Position numbers and translations under genes: made by a program
In this document: positions 59,814 to 64,000 of the stretch, in pieces
Layout of the letters: each line of letters begins with the position of its first letter
Numbering within the stretch: the first letter of the stretch is position 1
Origin: Niveispirillum sp943371025
Lineage (GTDB): Bacteria; Pseudomonadota; Alphaproteobacteria; Azospirillales; Azospirillaceae
NCBI GenBank assembly: GCA_943371025.1
Contig: CALRTC020000001.1
Coordinates: 248,001-312,000, forward strand
DNA length: 64,000 bases
Direction: 5' to 3'
Notes under the pieces: generated by a model
What the model was told of the DNA's origin: nothing
Database searches by the model: none
Seen by the model: only the letters and a program-made list of their open reading frames with translations

Positions 59814-61712
59814 GTGGGACAAACAGCCAATCCGGCGCATGACGCGCCGCGTTCGTCTTTTGGCACCCTGTTCATATCTGCCATCGGCGTGGTCTTCGGC
59901 GATATCGGCACCAGCCCGCTTTACGCGCTGAAGGAGGCCTTTGCCGGCCCCCACCCGCTGCCCGTCGACCGCATGCATGTGCTGGGCGTGCTGTCGCTGG
60001 TCTTCTGGACCGTGCTGCTGGTCGTGTCGGTCAAATATGTCGCCATCATCATGCGCGCCGACAATGAAGGCGAGGGCAGTTCGTTTGCCCTGCTGGCCCT
60101 GTTGCAGAAGGCGCTGGCGGAGAAGCCGGGGCTGACATCCCTGGCCGGCATATTGGGTGTCTTCGCCGCCGCCCTGTTCTATGGCGACAGCGCCATCACG
60201 CCGGCCATTTCGGTGCTGAGCGCGGTGGAGGGGTTGCAGGTCGCGGCCCCCGATCTGGCCCCCTGGACCGTACCCATCTCCATTGCCATCCTGGTCGGCC
60301 TGTTCGCCGTGCAGTCGAAGGGCACGGCGGCCCTGGGCGGGGCCTTCGGCGGATTGATGCTCGTCTGGTTCGTGGTCCTGGCCGTGCTGGGCATCGGCAA
60401 TATCGGCCGGGCGCCGGGCGTGCTGGCCGCCCTGTCGCCGCATTACGCCATCGCCTTCCTGGCCCAGGATGGCTGGATCGGCTTTCTGGCGCTGGGGTCG
60501 GTGGTGCTGTCGGTCACGGGCGCGGAAGCGCTTTATGCCGATATGGGCCATTTCGGCCGCGGCCCCATCCGGCTGGCCTGGTATATGCTGGTCTGGCCAG
60601 CGCTGATGCTGAATTATTTCGGCCAGGGCGCCTTGCTGCTGAGCAATCCGGGTGCGGCGGAGAACCCGTTCTTCTTCATGGGACCTGCCTGGGCCGCCAT
60701 GCCCTTGGTGGTGCTGGCCACGCTGGCCACCATCATCGCCAGCCAGGCCGTCATTTCCGGTGCCTTTTCCGTGACGCGGCAGGCCATCCAGCTGGGCTAC
60801 CTGCCGCGCATGAACATCATCCACACCTCCGAAAAGGAAATCGGCCAGATCTACATGCCCTTCATCAACTGGGCGCTGATGCTGGCCGTGGTGGCGCTGG
60901 TCCTGGGCTTCGGGTCATCGACCAATCTGGCCTCTGCCTATGGCGTGGCGGTGACGGGCACGATGTTCATCACCACCACCCTGGTGGCGCTGCTGGCCTT
61001 CAACCGCTGGGGCTGGAACGGCAAGTTCGCCATTGGCTTCTTCGTGCTGCTGCTGTCGGTCGATGCCGCCTATTTCCTGGCGACGGCGACCAAGATCACC
61101 CATGGCGGCTGGTTCCCGCTGGCGGCCGGCCTGTTCGCCTTCACCCTGATGACGACCTGGAAGACAGGGCGCAAGCTGCTGCATGCCAAGCTGCGCGACA
61201 GTGCCATGCCGCTGGAGGAATTCCTGGGCACCCTGTCGCAGCGCGTCACGCGCGTGCCCGGCACGTCGGTGTTTCTGACAACGGACCCCGATGGCGTGCC
61301 GCTGGCCATGCTGCATAATCTGAAGCACAACCATGTCCTGCATGACCGGGTCGTGGTGATGACGGTGAAAGTGACGGAACGCCCGCGCGTGCCCATGGCG
61401 GAACGCATCGTGTCGCAGAAGCTGCGCGACGATGTGTTCCGCATCACGCTGCGCTGTGGCTTCATGGACGATCCGGACATTCCCAAGACCCTGGCCAATG
61501 CCAAGCGGGCCGATCTGGGCTTTGATTATGAACCGCTGCGCATCTCCTATTTCCTGACGCGGGAGACCATCGTGCCGTCGGCCGAGCCCGGCATGGCCGC
61601 CTGGCGGGAAGAACTGTTCGCCTTCATGATGCGCAGCGCCACGACGACGGCCGACTTCTTCCATCTGCCCTTGAACCGCGTGGTGGAATTGGGCGGTCAT
61701 GTGGAGATTTGA
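59814..61712 (+). CDS. kup: Kup-type potassium uptake protein
   Basis: 632 residues from a GTG at 59814, with CAGGGG about ten bases upstream; this start matches the family length (about 625). The start is FGTLFISAIGVVFGDIGTSPLYALKEAF (core GVVFGDIGTSPLYALKE), the Kup hallmark. About twelve membrane helices follow, up to about residue 450, then a cytosolic domain. It imports K+ with protons. Two copies of the structured repeat lie in the leader. Confidence 0.93.
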   Translation: MGQTANPAHDAPRSSFGTLFISAIGVVFGDIGTSPLYALKEAFAGPHPLPVDRMHVLGVLSLVFWTVLLVVSVKYVAIIMRADNEGEGSSFALLALLQKALAEKPGLTSLAGILGVFAAALFYGDSAITPAISVLSAVEGLQVAAPDLAPWTVPISIAILVGLFAVQSKGTAALGGAFGGLMLVWFVVLAVLGIGNIGRAPGVLAALSPHYAIAFLAQDGWIGFLALGSVVLSVTGAEALYADMGHFGRGPIRLAWYMLVWPALMLNYFGQGALLLSNPGAAENPFFFMGPAWAAMPLVVLATLATIIASQAVISGAFSVTRQAIQLGYLPRMNIIHTSEKEIGQIYMPFINWALMLAVVALVLGFGSSTNLASAYGVAVTGTMFITTTLVALLAFNRWGWNGKFAIGFFVLLLSVDAAYFLATATKITHGGWFPLAAGLFAFTLMTTWKTGRKLLHAKLRDSAMPLEEFLGTLSQRVTRVPGTSVFLTTDPDGVPLAMLHNLKHNHVLHDRVVVMTVKVTERPRVPMAERIVSQKLRDDVFRITLRCGFMDDPDIPKTLANAKRADLGFDYEPLRISYFLTRETIVPSAEPGMAAWREELFAFMMRSATTTADFFHLPLNRVVELGGHVEI

Positions 61713-62122
61713 GCGCATGGCGGTCGGCCCGGCCTCGCATCGTCATTGGCGAAGCGGCCCAACTGGCTGAACAGGGCGCGGACGTCCGTCGGCGACACAT
61801 GGTCGCTGTCCATCACCATGCCGATCAGCGGGTCGGCCAGCAGATGGTCCAACCTTGTGTCCGCGCCCGTCGTGACCCGGCCCGGCGACGGATGGCGCAT
61901 GGTCAGGCACAAGAGGCCTGGCCCCCCGGCCATCTGGATCTGCGTGGCCAGTCCATACCAGGCCAGCCGGCGTGAAACCGCATGGATCAGCGGGGCGGGG
62001 CGGACCAGCGTCAGACGTGTCGCCCCACCGCAAGCCAGTACAATGCCCGCGATCTGCCGCGCCAACCGGGCAGCGCGATCATGAAGCGGACCCTCATCAT
62101 CATGTTCCATCTCAAGGAGCAT
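61697..62122 (-). CDS. Unknown protein, paired with the next gene
   Basis: 141 residues from the ATG at 62122, which has GGGGGG three to eight bases upstream. No membrane segment or signal is seen. The sequence ends ALFSQLGRFANDDARPG... and contains GGATRLTLVRPAPLIHAVSRRL in the middle. I do not recognise a family. The stop overlaps the kup stop by 16 bases. Codon use looks like a true gene. Confidence 0.55.
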   Translation of the reverse strand: MLLEMEHDDEGPLHDRAARLARQIAGIVLACGGATRLTLVRPAPLIHAVSRRLAWYGLATQIQMAGGPGLLCLTMRHPSPGRVTTGADTRLDHLLADPLIGMVMDSDHVSPTDVRALFSQLGRFANDDARPGRPPCAQIST

Positions 62123-62135
62123 GATCCCCCCTGTT

Positions 62136-62564
62136 TCAAAAGGTGCCGGGAAGCCGGCTGTAGATGGCGGCGTCGACCGACCAGACATGCGGAGCGATGG
62201 CGTCGGGATGCTGCCGCCCTGCCAGCACCGCCATCAGCAGGCCTGCCAGATGCTGGGCATCGGCCATGCAGCGGCATCGGATGCGGGCGATATCGGCCAC
62301 GCCGTCTCCCAGGCGCAGACGCAGTTCCGTCCGGCCCCGCCGGCCGCAGGCCGCGGCTTCCCGCAGGTCGGCCAACGGGCGGATTTCCGCCCGGTCCTGT
62401 TCGCAGACCAGCAGCAGGCCGTTCGCCACGTTGATTTCCAGCCGCGTCCCGAATCCGGTCGCCAGCACCCGCCAGTCCGGATCGAACAATGGCCGCAGCT
62501 TCATCAGCAGCAAGGGCCGGCACAGGCGGCGCAGCCGGCGAAGCGATGGGGTAAAGGTGTGCAT
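62136..62564 (-). CDS. Unknown protein, first of a two-gene unit
   Basis: 142 residues from the ATG at 62564. It starts with a basic leucine-rich stretch (MHTFTPSLRRLRRLCRPLLL), then DWRVLATGFGTRLEINVANGLLLV. No family is recognised. The next gene starts 13 bases after its stop, so they form one unit. It is divergent from the RlpA-like gene; the 245-base gap between them is unusually AT-rich. Confidence 0.55.
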   Translation of the reverse strand: MHTFTPSLRRLRRLCRPLLLMKLRPLFDPDWRVLATGFGTRLEINVANGLLLVCEQDRAEIRPLADLREAAACGRRGRTELRLRLGDGVADIARIRCRCMADAQHLAGLLMAVLAGRQHPDAIAPHVWSVDAAIYSRLPGTF

Positions 62565-62809
62565 GCCGAGGGTCCATCTGGAAGAGGCCGAGCAGCGGCG
62601 GGCATTGCCTGCCGGTCTGGCCGTCGACTGATGACGACTATCCGTTCATGCGGCATCAACGTTCCATGCGTAAGCAGACCGGGGTGTATTAAAATTCATA
62701 TATTCGTCTGGGGGTATTGTGGTTCATCATTGATGTTAATGACTTTTTATTTGCTTGAGCTTTGTGTGGGGCGCAGTGGGAAGGGCATCGTAACGATCGG
62801 AGCGTCGTC

Positions 62810-63247
62810 ATGCGGTCCCTTCTTCTTGGGATGCTTCCCGTTCTTCTGGCTTTGTCGGGTACAGCCGCCGCCAAGCCGGCGGCCTGTGATCAATTGACAG
62901 GGGTCATCGTCACCGCGTCCTGGTACGGGCCCGACCATCATGGCCATCCGACGGCCAGCGGCGAGATTTTCGACCGCGATGCCCTGACGGCCGCCCATCC
63001 CTGTCTGCCGTTCGGCACCGTGCTGACGGTGGAAGATGTGGCGACGGGGCGGGTTGTGGCCGTGCGCATCAATGACCGGGGCCCCTTCCGGCCGGGGCGG
63101 CAGATCGACCTGTCGGAAGCCGCCGCCCGGCGCCTGGGGCTGCTCCGGCGTGGTCTGGGGCAGGTGCGGCTTTATCTGGCCGCTGCACCATCCATCTGTC
63201 CGGTTCAGCGCCCCTGTGCCGCTGCCGCATTGCCCGCCCGCCGGTAG
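62810..63247 (+). CDS. RlpA-like septal-ring lytic transglycosylase
   Basis: 145 residues. A signal peptide (MRSLLLGMLPVLLALSGTAAAK) is followed by the double-psi beta-barrel: ASWYGPDHHGHPTASGE, FGTVLTVEDVATGRVVAVRINDRGPF (as AVRINDRGPF) and IDLSEAAARRLG. RlpA proteins cut denuded peptidoglycan at the septum; this one lacks a lipobox and a SPOR domain, so it may be a soluble variant. GGAG precedes the ATG at 62810. It overlaps the convergent AraC gene by 43 bases. Confidence 0.85.
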   Translation: MRSLLLGMLPVLLALSGTAAAKPAACDQLTGVIVTASWYGPDHHGHPTASGEIFDRDALTAAHPCLPFGTVLTVEDVATGRVVAVRINDRGPFRPGRQIDLSEAAARRLGLLRRGLGQVRLYLAAAPSICPVQRPCAAAALPARR

Positions 63248-64000
63248 CGGGCGGGGGCCATACCTGTCCAGGCCCGGAAGGCGCGGGTGAAGGCCGAGGG
63301 TTCGGCAAAGCCCAGCTGGGCTGCGATCTCCGCCAGCGGCCGATCTGAATGCAGCGCCTCGCGCGCCAGTTCCAGCCGTAGCCGATCCTTGATCGCCTGG
63401 AAAGAGGTGCCTTCCTGCCGCAGGGCCCGGCGCAGGGTGGCGGGGGAACAGCGCAGGCTGGCCGCCAGCGTGTCGAAATCCGGCCAGTCGGCGGGGGGAC
63501 GGCGGCGCAGCAGGCCGGTGACGCGCCGGGACAGGCCATCGGGATTGCGATATTTCACCAGGAAGGATTCGGGCGCCTGGTTCAGGAAGGAACGTGCGCT
63601 GTCGGCATTCTGCACCAAAGGCAGGGACAGATGGTCGGCATCGAACCAGAGCCGGCTGACCGGCTGATCGAACGCCGTTTCCGCGCTGAACAGGGTGGCA
63701 TATTCGCCAGCCTGCGGCGGGCGCGGATAGGCGAAGTCGGCCGACAGGATAGGGATGCGGCGGCGCACCAGCCAGCAGGCCACCCCATGCACATAGACAT
63801 AGAGCGTCTCCACCGCGAAGACGGGGGGCGGGCGGGCGGGATCGGTGGCCCGGATTTCCAGCGCCGCGCGCCGTCCCTGCCGACGCAGCCCGATGGACAG
63901 ATCCTGGAACAGGGTGCCGTAGAAACGGCATTGCCGGGTCAAGGCCCCGCCCAGATCCGTCGCCCCCAAGGCCAGAAGGCAGGCCAGCGCGAAGCTGCCC
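63205..64000 (-). CDS. AraC-family regulator with arabinose-binding-like domain (5' truncated)
   Basis: The frame is open to the window edge; about 265 residues are visible. The C-terminal part has the AraC DNA-binding signature (LAEIAAQLGFAEPSAFTRAFRAWTGMAPARYR, core GFAEPSAFTRAFRAWTG). The N-terminal part, with the VHGVACWLVRRRIPI region, matches the Arabinose_bd-type sensor found in OruR/ArgR-like regulators. The family has about 330 residues, so some 60 lie outside. Target and inducer are unknown. Confidence 0.85.
   Translation of the reverse strand, partial: GSFALACLLALGATDLGGALTRQCRFYGTLFQDLSIGLRRQGRRAALEIRATDPARPPPVFAVETLYVYVHGVACWLVRRRIPILSADFAYPRPPQAGEYATLFSAETAFDQPVSRLWFDADHLSLPLVQNADSARSFLNQAPESFLVKYRNPDGLSRRVTGLLRRRPPADWPDFDTLAASLRCSPATLRRALRQEGTSFQAIKDRLRLELAREALHSDRPLAEIAAQLGFAEPSAFTRAFRAWTGMAPARYRRAGNAAAAQGR

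Noticed and set aside
1..64000. Search by eye for tRNA, rRNA, CRISPR arrays, insertion sequences and prophage genes
   Set aside because: No tRNA-like TpsiC arm in a cloverleaf context, no regularly spaced repeats, and no transposase, integrase or phage protein was found. Small tRNAs could still be missed without a scan.

Overview
The window is 64 kb of GC-rich, gene-dense chromosomal DNA from an alphaproteobacterium. The best fit is Rhodospirillales, family Azospirillaceae (Niveispirillum/Nitrospirillum-like). This rests on gene content (TonB-receptor sugar loci, a TAXI binding protein, flgF-flgG-flgA-flgH order, yceD-rpmF-plsX-fabH-ihfA-merR order, ubiTUV) and was not tested by a search. No rRNA, tRNA, CRISPR array, transposase or prophage was found. 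The first and last genes run off the window.

Layout. 1-5.7 kb: right part of a biosynthetic-looking cluster (adenylate-forming ligase, ATP-grasp enzyme and GT2 glycosyltransferase on +; a radical-SAM/methyltransferase-like fusion and a GT25 glycosyltransferase on -). 6-19 kb: a TonB receptor, S46 peptidase, GST, PAS protein, HupE-like membrane protein, TAXI binding protein, a GGDEF protein with a degenerate active site, and a nucleoside hydrolase. 17.5-28 kb: a glycoside locus with a GH3 beta-glucosidase divergent from a large TonB receptor, then two tandem flavin-dependent halogenase homologues and a LacI-family regulator. LacI-type operator candidates lie upstream of the GH3/receptor pair and of the regulator itself. 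28-31 kb: a globin-coupled sensor/chemotransducer with a C-terminal PilZ domain, and an FNR/CRP-type regulator. 31-35 kb: flgF-flgG-flgA-flgH behind a near-perfect sigma-54 promoter, a DNA glycosylase and fliN. 35-43 kb: a candidate small RNA, a CRP-like regulator, a multicopper oxidase, ubiT-ubiU-ubiV for oxygen-independent ubiquinone synthesis, and pgk. 43-53 kb: CYTH-CHAD protein, ParA, a ferric-reductase-like flavoprotein, an ArsR operon with a clear palindromic operator, a di-heme peroxidase fused to a cupredoxin domain, and msrPQ. 53-58 kb: the conserved lipid/ribosome/envelope cluster merR-ihfA-fabH-plsX-rpmF-yceD-CBP3 and bamE. 58-64 kb: lytic transglycosylase, VOC protein, kup, two unknown genes, an RlpA-like protein and a partial AraC regulator.

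Non-coding highlights. A 78-nt element made of three adjacent hairpins occurs three times (12.3 kb, and in tandem before kup). The copies differ by compensatory base-pair changes. There is also a 19-bp perfect hairpin after the VOC gene, a ~165-bp palindromic MITE-like element at 23.7 kb, several small dispersed hairpins, and a terminator-bounded sRNA candidate at 35.3 kb.

Functional themes are carbohydrate uptake under LacI control, oxygen/redox sensing and low-oxygen respiration (globin sensor, FNR-like regulator, ubiTUV, peroxidase, MsrPQ), motility with c-di-GMP inputs, and core envelope biogenesis.
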